DNA of 64,000 nt from Diploptera punctata (lineage: Eukaryota; Arthropoda; Insecta; Blattodea; Blaberidae): NCBI GenBank assembly GCA_030220185.1, contig JASPKZ010010201.1, forward strand, positions 1 to 64,000, read 5' to 3'. The notes beneath the pieces were generated by a model, which searched no databases, was not told the DNA's origin, and saw nothing but the letters and a program-made list of their open reading frames with translations. A program made the position numbers and the translations under genes. How positions within the stretch are numbered: position 1 is the stretch's first letter; each line of letters opens with the position of its first letter. This document shows positions 23,323 to 35,316 of this stretch, one piece after another.

Positions 23323-24624
23323 GGTCTAGATCGTTGCACAAACCGCTTATGCCCAATTATTAATCAGGTTATAAAATTGCTCCTGAAATGTCTTATATCT
23401 CATAATTATAAATAATCAATAAACGACAATTTGTTTCACAATATTTTATTACGTTGAATTACATTTTGTTACAAAATCATCTTGATTTAATGTTTTAAAT
23501 ATGGAGTTACTCTGTACACATATTATTAACATTTGTACATAATAAAGATAAATGTAAAACTTTGAAGCATATGCAAATTTCCAGAGAAAAGGTCCATATG
23601 AAAAACAAATAGATAAAAGTCCAATCTAGAAACCCCTGACATAAATTGGTCTACGAATGTTAATCCACTAATTAAGAAGGTCCACAAATTGGAAATGTCA
23701 GAATGTCTAATTTGTAAAACTGTGCCTGGTGTAAAAATGTCAGTGTGTAAAAAGTGTAATAAGCAGTAATGTAGTTTTGGCAAAAGGGACACTTGTTTGT
23801 AACCATGTTTAATGAGAATTAATCTTGACAGAAAGATTTCCTCCAAGGTGACGAATTCAAGGAAAAAAGACTCAAGAATACATTGCTTTTTGTTTGAATT
23901 ATGTCAAATTTGTTTGAAATAACGTTGGAATAGTTGAAATATTCAAATAAATTTTATTGGTTCGCAGGTGAATAAACTTATGCTTCTCTTTAGAAACAAT
24001 CTCTACTCCTATCATTCACGAAATTCAAAGTGTTGTAATACAATGCTCAACGTGCAGATCTGGAGTTTGCAGTGAACGACTCACATACATTAATATATAC
24101 ACGTGAACCGGAGAGGAAGTTGCTCGTGTACAGTCGGATTTCTTATCGTCAGCATAAAATCAGCCCCCGTGAGCTAAATAGCTAAGAGAGGTGATCATTA
24201 AGAATCATATAACAAAACATCAGTAGGCAATACACTTTTTAATGTATAATTCGAATCTACACAATGCCATACAATTTTTAGTTTTCAACATTTAATAAAC
24301 ATTCAACTTCTATCACGATGCCATATTTAGTGCTCACGGATTGGATAGAAACATTGTATTTCTTCTGATGTTTTGTCACATTGTTTGACAGTCAGAGAAA
24401 ACCCAAAATATGTCACGCATAACAATTTTGTTTTCAATCTAGTGACTTAGCTTATTCCACCTTTTTTTTTCTTTTCCAAAATGTAACTACTAAACCCTAT
24501 GGAGAAACATAGTTAATTAAAGGTTACGGGAGGCAGACAGCCATGATCGGAGGCAACAAATTCAGGAATTATGGGATTCCCTTCATACAACTAAGAAAAA
24601 AGCCGCTTAGTGTGGGTTTAAGAT
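23323..24624. other. No gene recognised
   Basis: AT-rich, no coding similarity. A 106-codon minus-strand open frame at 23526-23846 shows no motif and is likely chance. Confidence 0.4.
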
Positions 24625-25038
24625 AAAAATTACAAATTAAAATGTACCTGTTGACAGGTGCCGTCGTCCTCAACTTTGTTAAAATTGTGTATTTAAAGGC
24701 CTTTCGGAAGTCAACTTCCATCATCAGTAGGATGAGTATGCACTACTAGTAGTTAAGACGCTGTAGACGTTGCAGGTCCTGATGCGTCTTCAGTAGGAAG
24801 TGACTGGTTTTTAAGTAGGCCTATCTCATATAAGAGATTGTATGTTTGGGTTGTGTTCTCATTCAGAATGCATCAGCACGTTTAACGTCTGCAGTGTCTT
24901 AGCGCATACTTATCCTGCTGATGATAGAAGTAAACTTCCGAAAGGCCTCCAGTTAATAATATTTACATAGGTCTACATCATTTTAACAAATTGAGGAAGA
25001 CAGCACCTGCCAACAAGTACTTTTTAATTTTTAACTTA
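24625..25038. mobile_element. Foldback MITE, type M1
   Basis: The left arm (about 24625-24727) and right arm (about 24918-25038) are inverted copies: GTACCTGTTGACAGGTGC pairs with GTACTTGTTGGCAGGTGC read on the other strand, and AAAGGCCTTTCGGAAG pairs with CTTCCGAAAGGCCT. Arms of 100 bp or more with a short middle and no coding. It shares the arm phrases CGTCCTCAAC and AAAGGCCT with the element at 35317-35590. Confidence 0.8.
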
Positions 25039-26156
25039 TGACTATTCACCTCCACAGAATTTGATATGAATTTTATTAGTATTGACTTAGTATGGGATTC
25101 ATGATATGACAATTTTGATGAAGAAATTACGCAGTTCGTAGAATATACGACTTCTGTCTGAGGTTGACCAGCAAGAGGAAGGAGAAATGCTAAATTCCCT
25201 CCTGAAAGTTGGAATGTGTGCGTTTATTAGTGTTGATTGGTCGTCAATGCAAAACAATGGAGTTTCCGATCTCAGATGTAGAGATCTGTTGTTTAGAACC
25301 ATGTAAATAGGCTGTATGGCGGTTTATAGAATATTCAAAATGATTACTGATGCAATTAATATGTGGTCAAGCCTCTGAGAAGAAAATGCGCACAGAATCA
25401 ACAAGTTTGGTACGTAATAATTATTATTCAAGGATGCAACAGATATAGACCAATATCAATATTATATAAGGTAATTTCTTCCCACGGGATGATGATTAGC
25501 TTTAAAGTGAAACAGGATTTAAAAACTGATTTAAGCATACTTCATATTTCTTATTAATAATTCTCGACTTTTTTTAAAGTGGTCATTTTAGAACCGGTCT
25601 GCATTCTATTAAGTGTTGGATCTTTTAAAGCGTGGACCTCCATTGGATTGAACATCTTAGTTTTGGAATATTTTCTAATTGAACATGTGTAGTGTTTATG
25701 AAAATATATAGATATGTATTATGAATGCATTTATAAAATTACTCTAATACATAGTTTATTTTTCTTAGTTTAATTCTTAAATAAGTTTACCTCAAAATAC
25801 AACTGATTGTTCTCGTCTAGTTAACTTGAAGAATATATTTCAGCAGTGTTTACATAATTATAACATTAAATTCTGTATGAATTAAACCTAATTAATTTAT
25901 GATAGAAGTAATTATAATTGTAAATAAGTTTATTTATTTAACACATATACATTTACACAACGGTAATAACACAGTCTAATCAATTTTGTTTAGAAAGGGT
26001 GATGTGAAGCGAAATTATATATATATATTTTTTAATGTTAATCATTCACAATTTAATAAACTTAGGTGGTTATCTGTAAATATCTAAATTATTTTGGATT
26101 ATATTATTCTTCTCGGGATAACAACATTACATAAAAATGTTATAACTTACAAAATA
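25039..26156. other. No gene recognised; 3' flank of the kinase copy
   Basis: AT-rich. A minus-strand AATAAA-type signal (TTTATTTATTT on plus, near 25929) lies about 225 bp past the kinase stop and could end its transcript. Confidence 0.35.
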
Positions 26157-26747
26157 TTATTGAAAAAAGGTTTTACTTGACTGTAAGTCTCTTCTTTTGT
26201 TCCACTTGAATCTACTTTGTTCACCATACAAATGTTTTTCAAAATACTGTATCACAGGTAATGAAACTCTTTCAAAAAGTTGAAAGCGGGTTTTCAACTT
26301 GGAGGCTGCATCGTCGTCTCTTCCACTGCCAGCGGCACCCCTTGCTAGAATCCTCTGTGAACAGATCTCCTCCGGACAATCTACAAAGAGTACAAAGCGT
26401 AACTCCATCTTCTGAGACAAATCATTTTTCTTCCAGTATTCAAGACTATCCATATCTCCCGGAAATCCATCCAGAACAAATCTGTTCAACTTTGAATTAA
26501 GAATGATTTTATCCAGCAAATCATAAGTAATTTCCGCTGGAATCATCAATCCATCTCTAAAATGTTCATCAATACTAGCTTTGTATGGCGAGTCTTGGTT
26601 CTTACGTTCATCTCGCAGCACCTGCCCAACCGATAGATGAAGAAAACCAAATTCCTCTTGAATGCTCTTGCTCACAGTGCCTTTGCCAGCTCCCGGCCTC
26701 CCAAGAACGAATATAACTAGAGGTTTTATTGATTCACTGATATTCAT
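26157..26747 (-). CDS. CMPK1-like: UMP-CMP kinase-like protein, intronless copy with altered catalytic site and C-terminus
   Basis: Resembles animal UMP-CMP kinase, which moves a phosphate from ATP to UMP or CMP in the cytosol; length is 196 residues, as in the family. Seen: a P-loop GRPGAGKGT at residues 16-24, HLSVGQVLRDERKN (37-50) matching the NMP-binding helix, IPAEIT (69-74), FVLFVDCPEEIC (118-129), and a LID-like RGAAGSGRDDDA (136-147). Odd: the usual DGFPR reads DGFPG, with Gly97 replacing an arginine conserved across the family. After His172 the frame appears shifted by one base: the next frame reads MVNKVDSSGTKEETYSQV, much like the family's normal end, while the called ORF ends in unrelated residues. 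It is a single exon, so most likely a retrocopy, decaying or diverged. A TATA box sits 156 bp upstream. It is the only host-type gene in the window. Confidence 0.8.
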   Translation of the reverse strand: MNISESIKPLVIFVLGRPGAGKGTVSKSIQEEFGFLHLSVGQVLRDERKNQDSPYKASIDEHFRDGLMIPAEITYDLLDKIILNSKLNRFVLDGFPGDMDSLEYWKKNDLSQKMELRFVLFVDCPEEICSQRILARGAAGSGRDDDAASKLKTRFQLFERVSLPVIQYFEKHLYGEQSRFKWNKRRDLQSSKTFFQ

Positions 26748-26811
26748 ATTGCCATTAATAAGATAATAAACTGATTAAATTAATAATTTGGCACACAGAA
26801 CAAATACCTAA

Positions 26812-26878
26812 TCAGATCCCTTCTTATCACTCACTAAAAAAACACTTAAACAGATCGTTTCTTATCACTCACTAAAAC
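26812..26878 (-). repeat. Short direct repeat in the kinase 5' leader
   Basis: CAGATC...TCTTATCACTCACTAAAA occurs twice, at about 26813-26838 and 26851-26877, between the TATA box and the ATG of the kinase copy. Confidence 0.75.
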
Positions 26879-26902
26879 AGCTAGGTCATTGGGACTTCCC
26901 CT

Positions 26903-26910
26903 CTTTTATA
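26903..26910 (-). promoter_or_regulatory. TATA box of the kinase copy
   Basis: The minus strand reads GCATATAAAAGAGGGG. TATAAAAG is a canonical TATA box, placing transcription start near 26875-26880 and giving a leader of about 130 bases before the ATG at 26747. Inferred from sequence only. Confidence 0.5.
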
Positions 26911-27648
26911 TGCACTTGCGCTATGAACAATATTTAGTCCATTGATTATTTCAGTGTGGGGAAATCTAGCGGCAGGATTCCCGCAATACTGATGGTTTCA
27001 ATCCAACTAGTTCCAATAAGTTAATTATATAAAAACCGCAGATAAACAAAACAAACCTGCTAAAAAAACAGTTGCGAAGCTAATTTCTTGGAGTTATGGT
27101 TAGGCTTCGACCTTAGGCTACATATTTCTGATTCATCATATTTTCGGTTTATTATAATTAATTTTCATGAACTAGATTAAATTTAAAAATTCAGTTCTCA
27201 CGTATATGCGCTCAATCATTAGTACGAGTTTCCAAATGTTACGTTCAGATTATAACACAGAACAAGAATGATTAGACAGATTTGAAATGATGTGGAAGTA
27301 ATTAACGATGATTATTATTCTATCTATTATAATTTCAATTCTACCCTCCAAAAATGTATACTTCTTCGATCATTCACTAACTGTTCTATGCTTAATTATA
27401 TGGATGTGTGTGTGTGTGAGTGAGTGTGAGTGTGAGTGTGAGTGGAGTAATTGGTAGCTCAGTAACGTACAAAGTTAGAGGTCTCGGTTTTAAATCGGTT
27501 CAGGCGTTTATTTTTATGTCATATATATGACATACAAAGAAAAATTAATGGAGAACGGGGATTTGAAACAGGAACTTCTAATTCTGTATATTAATGCGAT
27601 ACCTACCTTGCCACCTAGGCATCCCAGGGCAAACATTAATTTTTCCCC
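26911..27648. other. No gene; (TG)n/(TGAG)n microsatellite at 27408-27444
   Basis: AT-rich with a TG/TGAG repeat. 27455-27515 reads weakly like a tRNA-type SINE head (GGTAGCTCAGTAACG, then GGTTTTAAATCGG), too poor to call. Confidence 0.4.
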
Positions 27649-27649
27649 T

Positions 27650-27722
27650 TAGGATAGGGATTTATGGAAAGCTTTATGTCCGCATGACCATGAACATACG
27701 GGTTCGATACTGCCAGTGAGTT
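27650..27722 (+). mobile_element. Family A 3' fragment
   Basis: 5'-truncated 73-bp piece: GGATAGGGATTTATGGAAAG, then CATGAACATACGGGTTCGA and the family end GCCAGTGAGTT. It adjoins a CA/TA microsatellite, perhaps seeded by its tail. Confidence 0.8.
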
Positions 27723-27730
27723 TTATACAG

Positions 27731-27731
<1 letters not shown>

Positions 27732-27817
<86 letters not shown>
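27732..27817. repeat. (CA)n-(TA)n compound microsatellite
   Basis: About 24 CA units then about 19 TA units. Confidence 0.95.
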
Positions 27818-28664
27818 TTTTATTTCATTATTTTGTTCAGAAAATATCTGGGCAATGTTAAAAAATGTGAAAAAAATTTAAATTATATATATACATTTTT
27901 AAGTATAAGAACAAGAATAAATTGTATTCGCAAATAAATGTTGTACACACTATTGACACTCAAATGAGCAAGAGCTCGTGCTCGGGTGCATTTCAGTTAC
28001 AGAAATAATACATATACAATACATACTTTACCATGTTTTAGTTAAAGGAAGAGATAAAACAAAATTATACATTTAGGAGTCAGTTTCAACATGTAAAATA
28101 AATTCTTGCACGTAAAATAAGAAATAATACAAGGGGAAATAAAGTGGACAAAACAATGTAGAATACATTAATATCAGACTGTAGAAGATAATTGAAAACA
28201 TTAAGAAATAATATAAAACAAAACATACTCGTATTTAGGAGAAAGTTTCAAAACATAAAACTCAGAGTGACACATAACGAATTAATGCAAATGAGAATGA
28301 TACAAACAAAACATTATATAATAGATTAATACCAAACTGAAGAAAGTAATTAAATACATTAAGTAATAACACACGGCAAAGTAAATTTAGGTGAATATTT
28401 TGAAAATATCAAACTTACTTTAACATACACAAAGAATTAATGCAGTAGAGAAATATATAAACAAAATAATAATAATATATATTGATACCGAACGGAAGAA
28501 AAATATTAAATACATTAGGAAGAAATAATATAAACCAAAATAGGTAACTAATTATTTACAATTTTAAATTAAATAATTTATATAATTTAACTAATTAATT
28601 AAAACAATCAATTTATCATATGTTGAAATTGAAGATATTAATGATAAAATTAATTAATTTAATC
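27818..28664. other. No gene recognised
   Basis: Very AT-rich with loosely repeated blocks (ATTAATACCAAACTGAAGAAA-like phrases near 28170, 28325 and 28480), suggesting an old diverged tandem array with a period of about 150 bp. Confidence 0.4.
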
Positions 28665-29125
28665 TAATGTGTGGCACTATTAAAAGAACCCTTAAAAACA
28701 CAAGAAAATAAACAAAAATTAAATTTTATAAAGTAATAGCTGTTCCTGTATTAATGTAAATCTATGGATCAGAATGTTGGACGATCACTAAAAGACAAGG
28801 ACAAAGATTTGAAGCAATTGAAATGAGATTTTAAGAAATATAACAGGATATACTCTGTTGGATAAGTAAAGAAATGATGATATAAGAAAGGAACTAAATA
28901 TTTCCAAACTTACAGATCGAATAATTAAATATAGGAATGCCTGGAAAGAACATTTTGATAGAATGCCAGAAGAAATACCCAAAATGATTGTTAAGTTATA
29001 AACTACACGGAAGGAGAAATGTTGGACACCCACACAGAAGATGGTCTGAACAATTTTAACAATTCTAGCTTTAATGAAACCGGAACTTGCCATCAGGCTT
29101 TATCCCTGGATGAAGAAGATAATCA
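28665..29125 (+). mobile_element. RTE-like RT C-terminal fragment
   Basis: Decayed coding from the GTIKRTLKNT block (28670) through KFYKVIAVPVLM and YGSECWTITKRQ to the 3' end CCGGAACTTGCCATCAGGC and a short GAAGAA tail. Many stops. The homologous part of the family B element is at 18720-19150. Flanks AATTAATTTAAT (28650-28663) and AATCAATTTGAT (29120-29133) might be a worn TSD. Confidence 0.75.
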
Positions 29126-29148
29126 ATTTGATTGAATTCTCAAAACTA

Positions 29149-29740
29149 AAGGCTATCCGCTCTTAAAGTGATCCTCATCAAAACAAAACCAAGTGGCCTG
29201 CTCGCTTTTCATTGGTAATGGACACCGACGTACGATGTAGAAGCAATAATTACGCGAAAAAGTATTCCCTTCATTAAATTAAAAATATTTCCTCTAAATG
29301 CATTTGTTATTCTTCGTGAATAAAAATAATGATATTCAAAACATAGAAAATATTCTAAAATATACCCAATCAATAATTACAACTTAAAATAGTTTATTAC
29401 ATATGGATGATGCATTAGAGTCATGCTTCGGTCGATTCTGATTGCAACAAAATGGCTGAAAGTGTTGAGTCTTGTATTGCTGTGTCGCCATCTAAATTTT
29501 TAAAGCACAAGTCTGGCAAACCTTTGATTAGTGGTCAAAAACAGTTATTTTAAATGTATTCCACAAGTTCAATGAAAAATCTCACCAGCTTTCTCGTAAT
29601 CTACCTCATTCAATGATCACATTTCTTATATACTTCACACGTTCTCCCTGTCAATGTGACATTAATTATAGCGTGAATGGTGGACCAATACAATTGGTGT
29701 TTGTTTATGTTAGGAACACACTAAGAGCGGATAAGGTATA
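29149..29740. mobile_element. Internally deleted DNA transposon with TIRs
   Basis: Left end GGCTATCCGCTCTTAAAGTG (29151-29170) and right end CACTAAGAGCGGATAAGG (29719-29736) are imperfect inverted repeats, with TA at both outer flanks. Inside, from 29452, is a short plus-strand reading frame beginning MAESVESCIAVSPSKF, which resembles the N-terminus of an insect transposase and stops after 33 codons. The catalytic domain is missing. Class uncertain. Confidence 0.55.
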
Positions 29741-30677
29741 TATATATGCGTTTAGCTCTGGATTGGATATAATTAATTCATTGTATAATTTGGGTCCTAG
29801 GTATCTCCTAATGTTTAAATTCAGCTGTTGTGTAGAATTTAGTTACATGTAGCAAGGAAGTGGTATTTTTATAGTGCTCTAAAAAGTTGTATTGTTCTCT
29901 TTAAATTCGTTATTGTTTTTATGGAAATAAGTAATTTATGCTAAACATTCTGTTCAGTACCTGGCACGCCGAATTCAATGTAAATTAAATATGTAGTGTA
30001 ATTTAAAGGTAGGTGCAAGCAGATTTTTATAATTCGTTTTTGCTATACATTTTGAGGAAAAAAGGATAAAGTTATAATTCCATCCCAACCTAATATTCTG
30101 TAGTGAATTACACTGAGCAACAAAAAATAAACTTTTTTTTTGTCTCAGAAAGAAGAATATATGATTCTTATTTTTGCTCCTGAATTCAAGTATAATATCG
30201 GTTTTTTCCATCACGCAAGGTTTCCAGAGACAGGAATTTATAATTTCCAACACTCTAATATTATCTACATTCGTAACTACACAATATTCGAACATGCGGA
30301 CTCACCGAGAAAGTAAGAAATGACTATTTTCTGTTATATTTCGCCTGTGGAGCATCCCTCTTAATGGTCCGTCAATAATCGACCAGCATATTAGGATTCC
30401 ATTTGCCTTGATATCTCTTTTGCATAGCTGAAACCATTTGAGTTAGCTCATTTGGTTTTATTTTACAATGGACAAATGGACGAAAGAACGTTTATTAAAA
30501 AAATAATTATTTAAATCCATTAATTGAAATTGAAATAAAAAAGAACTGTGGGTGATGGAGAAATTCCGAATACATATTTTAAAACGATAAAAACTACATT
30601 AAATACAACTATTGGTACTCATGAGACAAAAATCATGTTGACCAATGTTATCGATTGAACCAGAGCTAAGTAAGCAT
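29741..30677. other. No gene recognised
   Basis: AT-rich, no repeat partner or coding signal seen. Confidence 0.4.
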
Positions 30678-30689
30678 CTTCCAATACAT

Positions 30690-31033
30690 CCGATTGAGGG
30701 TCTTTGCACTTTTCAGCGGCTGCCCTTTTACCAGCCGGCTGCTGGCTCTTCACATCCACATGTGCCAATCACAGAGGTAGATGATCAACAGCCAGTGTAG
30801 GGGTGACATGTGGTTAGCATGTCGAGTCCCCCAGCCGTTATAGCTGGTTCCTCAACCTGGAGCCGCTACTTATTGTAGCTATCCAATTGCCTCGCGATGT
30901 TGGGTGGGCACCGGTCCCATACTGGCCGAAATACCATGAGAAAATGTCTTCCCCGATGGAGACTCGAACCAGCGCAAGTCCCGTAGCTCTGCGCCAAGGC
31001 TTCCTATCTTAACCGCTCGGCTACGGCGCGGGA
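30690..31033 (-). mobile_element. tRNA-derived SINE, family 1, copy 2
   Basis: Same design as 4957-5300. Flanked by CTTCCAATACAT (30678-30689) and CTTCCAATTCAT (31034-31045), a 12-bp TSD with one mismatch. The minus strand begins CCCGCGCCGTAGCCGAG. Confidence 0.95.
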
Positions 31034-31164
31034 CTTCCAATTCATACATTGGCAAATACCGTATAATGCAAGGAAGATAAATTTGTGAATAGTTTTACGT
31101 AATGTGTTTGCACAGCTAGGATACATGTTTGTCATATCATAAATGTTGGTCTATTAAAATACCT

Positions 31165-31487
31165 AGTCCACCGCTGTGGTCTCGAGATAGCGTGCTGCCT
31201 TGTCACGCAGTGGGCACGGGTTCGATTCCCGGTCGGGACAGGCTCGTGGGTGAGGTTTTTTAGGGGTTTTTCCTCGCCTGTAAACAAATGCTAGGAAGCT
31301 TAGGGTCAAACGGTCCTCAAAAATCATCCGGCCATCACCATCACCCTTATCATTATCATCATCATCATTAACCGGTGTGGAAAGCAACAGAAGCTACCAC
31401 ACCTATAATTCCCTAGTAAAGCTGCAAAGCATGAAAATGCTACGATTGCAGTGAAAGACCTGCCCTCGGGCAAAATTGTACGGATGG
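31165..31487 (+). mobile_element. tRNA-derived SINE, family 2, copy 1
   Basis: Head CCACCGCTGTGGTCTCGAG (A-box region), B box GGGTTCGATTCCCGG near 31218-31232, a body with a short CAT repeat, and an end at GCCCTCGGGCAAAATTGTAC. Flanked by a perfect 12-bp TSD ATTAAAATACCT at 31153-31164 and 31488-31499. The second copy (minus) is at 49627-49963. Confidence 0.95.
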
Positions 31488-31499
31488 ATTAAAATACCT

Positions 31500-33020
31500 C
31501 GATATTTTAATTGTGTTGATATTCTCAAGGATTAACATGTGCAATATGTATTATTACAATTGGACTGCGTTATGCATCAATCGGCTATGTGCTATTATGT
31601 TTAAAGTTTTTTTTTTTACATTTTAAACTCTAGCAAGTGTTATTTAATTGCCTGAGACTTGATAATCACTTATATGATAATATTGTAGGTACATACTGAT
31701 TCATACTGTATGAGTAAAAACAATGCAAATTTAGTTTAACGGCCAATAATTCAATACTGCACTTAGACATAATGAGAATGATGTCATAATCGTTCTGCAT
31801 TAATCAGTTAAGCGCCGAAATGGGGTGTTTAGACGATTGATGCGTGTTAGTATGGAATATTTTATTATGTAACAAACAGCCAAGCGTCAAGATAATTCGT
31901 TTACACTCTTGATGTAAAATAATATTAGTAGTGTTTGTATGCACAATACACTGATCATTGATATATATATATATATTGTTTTGTAATACTTCATACATAT
32001 TATATTATATTATGAAACGTGCGTGTTAAATTAATAATTTTTCTAAATAAATACAATTTATTCATAAAATTACCGTACATACGAAAAAAAAAACAACGCA
32101 CAAAAAATGAAATAAAAAAAAGTTTTTATGAAATCAATTTTTTTATTCCTTGGAGTAGACATCCATCAACTTGCACAATCAATTTTTATTTTGAGCTACT
32201 GGTTTAATATGTTTTTAAATACATATAGATGACTAATAATATGCTTATGCAACTGTTAACATTATTTAAAATAAGTGAAATAACAGTAAATAATATAAAT
32301 AATAATTTATCTCATGTTTTTAATATGAATTATTCACAATGGCTATTTATATGTATTAGAATTAACATACAGCAAATTCAGAAAAATAATATTCACTTTT
32401 CGTTTCACAAAAAATAATAGGGGAACAAATTTTACTAACTTGAACAGTGGATCTCCTAACTCCGTTGCCTATTACAATGACCTCTGAATTGACAAGCGCT
32501 GATTTTTTAACCTTCATGTTTATAAAATAGGAGTATATGGACTTCATGTACGAAAAATATATGATTCACATGATAAATAAAACTCTTACATACCTGTAGT
32601 GAGACAGAAGATGCCTTTCCATTTTCAGGGCATTCTTATAAATCATATCTAAAAATTTTCTGAGCTCTGGATGTCATTATAACATTAAAAAAAAACACAC
32701 TGACTTGACAATCTTCACTATTTATTGTAGCTCCAAACCAACAATACTCTATACATCAACAGCAGGAACATTTGATGCTAAGCTGCATGATACAAAATTT
32801 AGTTCATATTTATGAATATCTAGTTTCATTGCCGTTTATTGCAAAACACAGAATCTCTGATAGGACTGATGGCGTTTACATTTTTATTTAATAATAAGGC
32901 TATATTTAAAGTGTGCGTTACTTACTTCATGAGCCAGTGCAAAAAATGGCAGCAAAATCTCAATTATTTAAAAGTGGCGCTTAGCGGTTGATGCACAATA
33001 TGGTCCTATTGTGTATAGTG
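31500..33020. other. No gene recognised
   Basis: AT-rich with poly-A/T runs and a short AT repeat near 31960-31977. No supported coding. Confidence 0.4.
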
Positions 33021-33733
33021 AACTCACTGGTACTATCGAACCCGTAGGTTCATGACCGCGCGGACATAAGCTCTCCATACTTCCCTATGCTGAGCTAATG
33101 TTTTCCAATCATTCCCTGTATAATCTACTTCCCTCACGTCATGGTTAATGTTATTCTCCCACCTCATTGTTGGTCTACCAACTGGGCGTTTTCCCTCAGG
33201 TTTTCCTACATGAAGCTTCCATGCACGTCTTTCATTCCCCATTCGTGCCAAATGTCCAACCCATCGCAGTCTGCGAGACTTAGCTGTTCTTATTATATCT
33301 GGCTTCCTATAAAGACCATGTAGTGCACTGTTATGTAGTCTTCTCTATACACCTGTCTGTTCATTTCTCTTTGGTCGTAAATGTTTCCTAAGAGCTTTAT
33401 TCTCAAATACTCGTAATCTCCTTTCCTCCCTTAAAGTAAGAGTCCATGTTTCGCATCCATATATCTGGTAGAATAACAGTTTTATATATTTTTAGTATAA
33501 CGTTCTTTGAAAGGAGTTGGGACGACAAGAGTCCCTGTATTGCATAATAGCATGCATTTACAGAATTGAGCCTATGTTTAATTTATTTCTGCATCTCATT
33601 CCTATTTGTGATTATTGTTCTCAGGTATTCGAATTCAGCAACCTCTTCAAAAGTTCACTCATTTGTCATTAGCTGTCCATTTTCATTATATAATGTATTT
33701 CTGTGCGTGCCCATATATTTAGTTTTACTGATA
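33021..33733 (-). mobile_element. Family A 3' fragment
   Basis: 5'-truncated copy (about 713 bp) encoding, with frameshifts, the RT part from just before the NGQLMTNE block to the NNINHDVREVDYTGNDW end. It starts on the left at AACTCACTGGTACTATCG. No clear TSD. Confidence 0.85.
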
Positions 33734-34154
33734 CGTACTTACTTGATAATGAGATTTATCATTTTAAGATTTATCTTCCAGAATCTGTCATTTTTTATTG
33801 TACAGATTATTCTATTTATTTTGTGTGAAAAGATAACGTTTTATTTTAATAATTCATTCTCATCTACGTTTAAGATAACACAGATAGGTCAAATTCCTGA
33901 TTTTTCAGATTTCAAAGTGTGGATAAAGTCTTAATTTCTTCATTTAGATTTTAAGAATACACGGAGAGACTGAAAACCTAATTTCTTCATCTAGGGTTGA
34001 AGGTTACATAATTACTTTATCTGGGTTTTAAAAATACATGGAAATACTTAGGAACTGACTTGTTTCATTTAGTTTACAAGATTACACTGGAATGGTACAT
34101 ATATAATTTTCTTCATCTAGGTTTCAAAAGTACTCCGAAATGCTAATGTTCTAA

Positions 34155-34510
34155 TTTCTTCTTCTCTTCTTCTTCTTCTTCTTCCTTGCATGTGATAGGC
34201 CTGTTACGGTCTCAGTCCAACGTTTGAAGGGTCTTGCCTGGTGGCTGGTAATTTAAGATTTGACATGGTATTCTTGTTCGGCTCATTCTTCTTATGCGAA
34301 ATTTCCAGTTATTTCTATATTTTTGTACATATTCCACGATTGATTCTGTTTGTAATTCTTTGAGAATCTCATAATTCCTTTTATGGTCTGTTCTTGAGTA
34401 ATCTGCAGTACGTCTTATAAATTTCATTTCTGTCACAGTTAGTCTTTGTTCATTTACACTGCGAATTGTCCAGGCCTCACTGCCGTAACATAATGTGGAT
34501 CTGGCCATAA
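34155..34510 (-). mobile_element. RTE-like 3' end with (GAA)n tail
   Basis: Minus-strand RT C-terminus (LCYGSEAWTIRSVNEQRL, FIRRTADYSRTDHKRN, YVQKYRNNW, RRMSRTRIP), ending in AACAGGCCTATCACATGC and a GAA tail (CTT runs at about 34158-34183). Same family as 12436-12700. Confidence 0.8.
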
Positions 34511-35316
34511 AAAAAGTCTCTAATTTCTTTATCTAAGTTTTATCCTATTCCCCTCGGGAGGCTTCAATTTTATGGTCCTGAATTCAGAACTTGACGAAAG
34601 CTCAATGAATGAAAATATATTTCTATAATATGTTATATATCCCTTGAGAATTAACATGTTCCGGAGGACTAGTAATTATCAAGCTCGCTTCTTGATCTGA
34701 GTTCCATAGTTTTATTCCCTCCGAGGTCGATGGTTATTTAGGGACGTAGTAATCATGGGTGTGGTTTCCTTAGGGTCCTGTGTCGTATATTTGCGGCACG
34801 TCTAAGAACCTTATGCCTGAAATATTAGGCCTGTAAACATGATTCGTCGGGTCTTCCATGAATTGAATTTCGATGCGAATGACCAGAAGTGCTAAAAAGT
34901 ATTTAAATAAAAATGCTAATTAAAGTTAACATTTATGACTAGAATAACTGGTGCCTTGGTCCATGCACTATTTTTAATAGGGTGTAGTGATTTGAAAATA
35001 GACAAAACTCAATTTCCTATACTTTCCTAATTTCAATGAAAATTTTGTATATTTAAGTTTGAAGTGAATGGGTTAAAATAGGCTACATCGAGATGGTAAA
35101 GACATAATTTATTTATGTAGGTATTAAGATTGCACCGATAGACTAAAGACCCAATTTTTTCATCTGGGTTTTAAAGATGCACCTAAGTGCTAAAGACCTA
35201 ATTTCTTCATCTAGGTTTAATATTACACCTAGAAGCTAAAAATATAGTTCGAATTTGTCAATCGGACTATTCAACACTTTTAAAATTAATTTTAAAGCAC
35301 CGTTGAGGTTATGTAA
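34511..35316. other. No gene; SINE-like piece at 34700-34835
   Basis: 34700-34835 holds the phrases GTTCCATAG...CCTCCGAGGTCGATGG and TTTGCGGCACGTCTAAGAACC of SINE-like family 4. 33960-34160 and 35140-35240 repeat phrases such as TAATTTCTTCATCTAGGTTT, an old diverged tandem array. Confidence 0.5.

Noticed and set aside
27732..27817. CRISPR-like or regulatory repeat
   Set aside because: Simple CA/TA microsatellite in a eukaryotic genome, with no spacers. No CRISPR array is present anywhere in the window.
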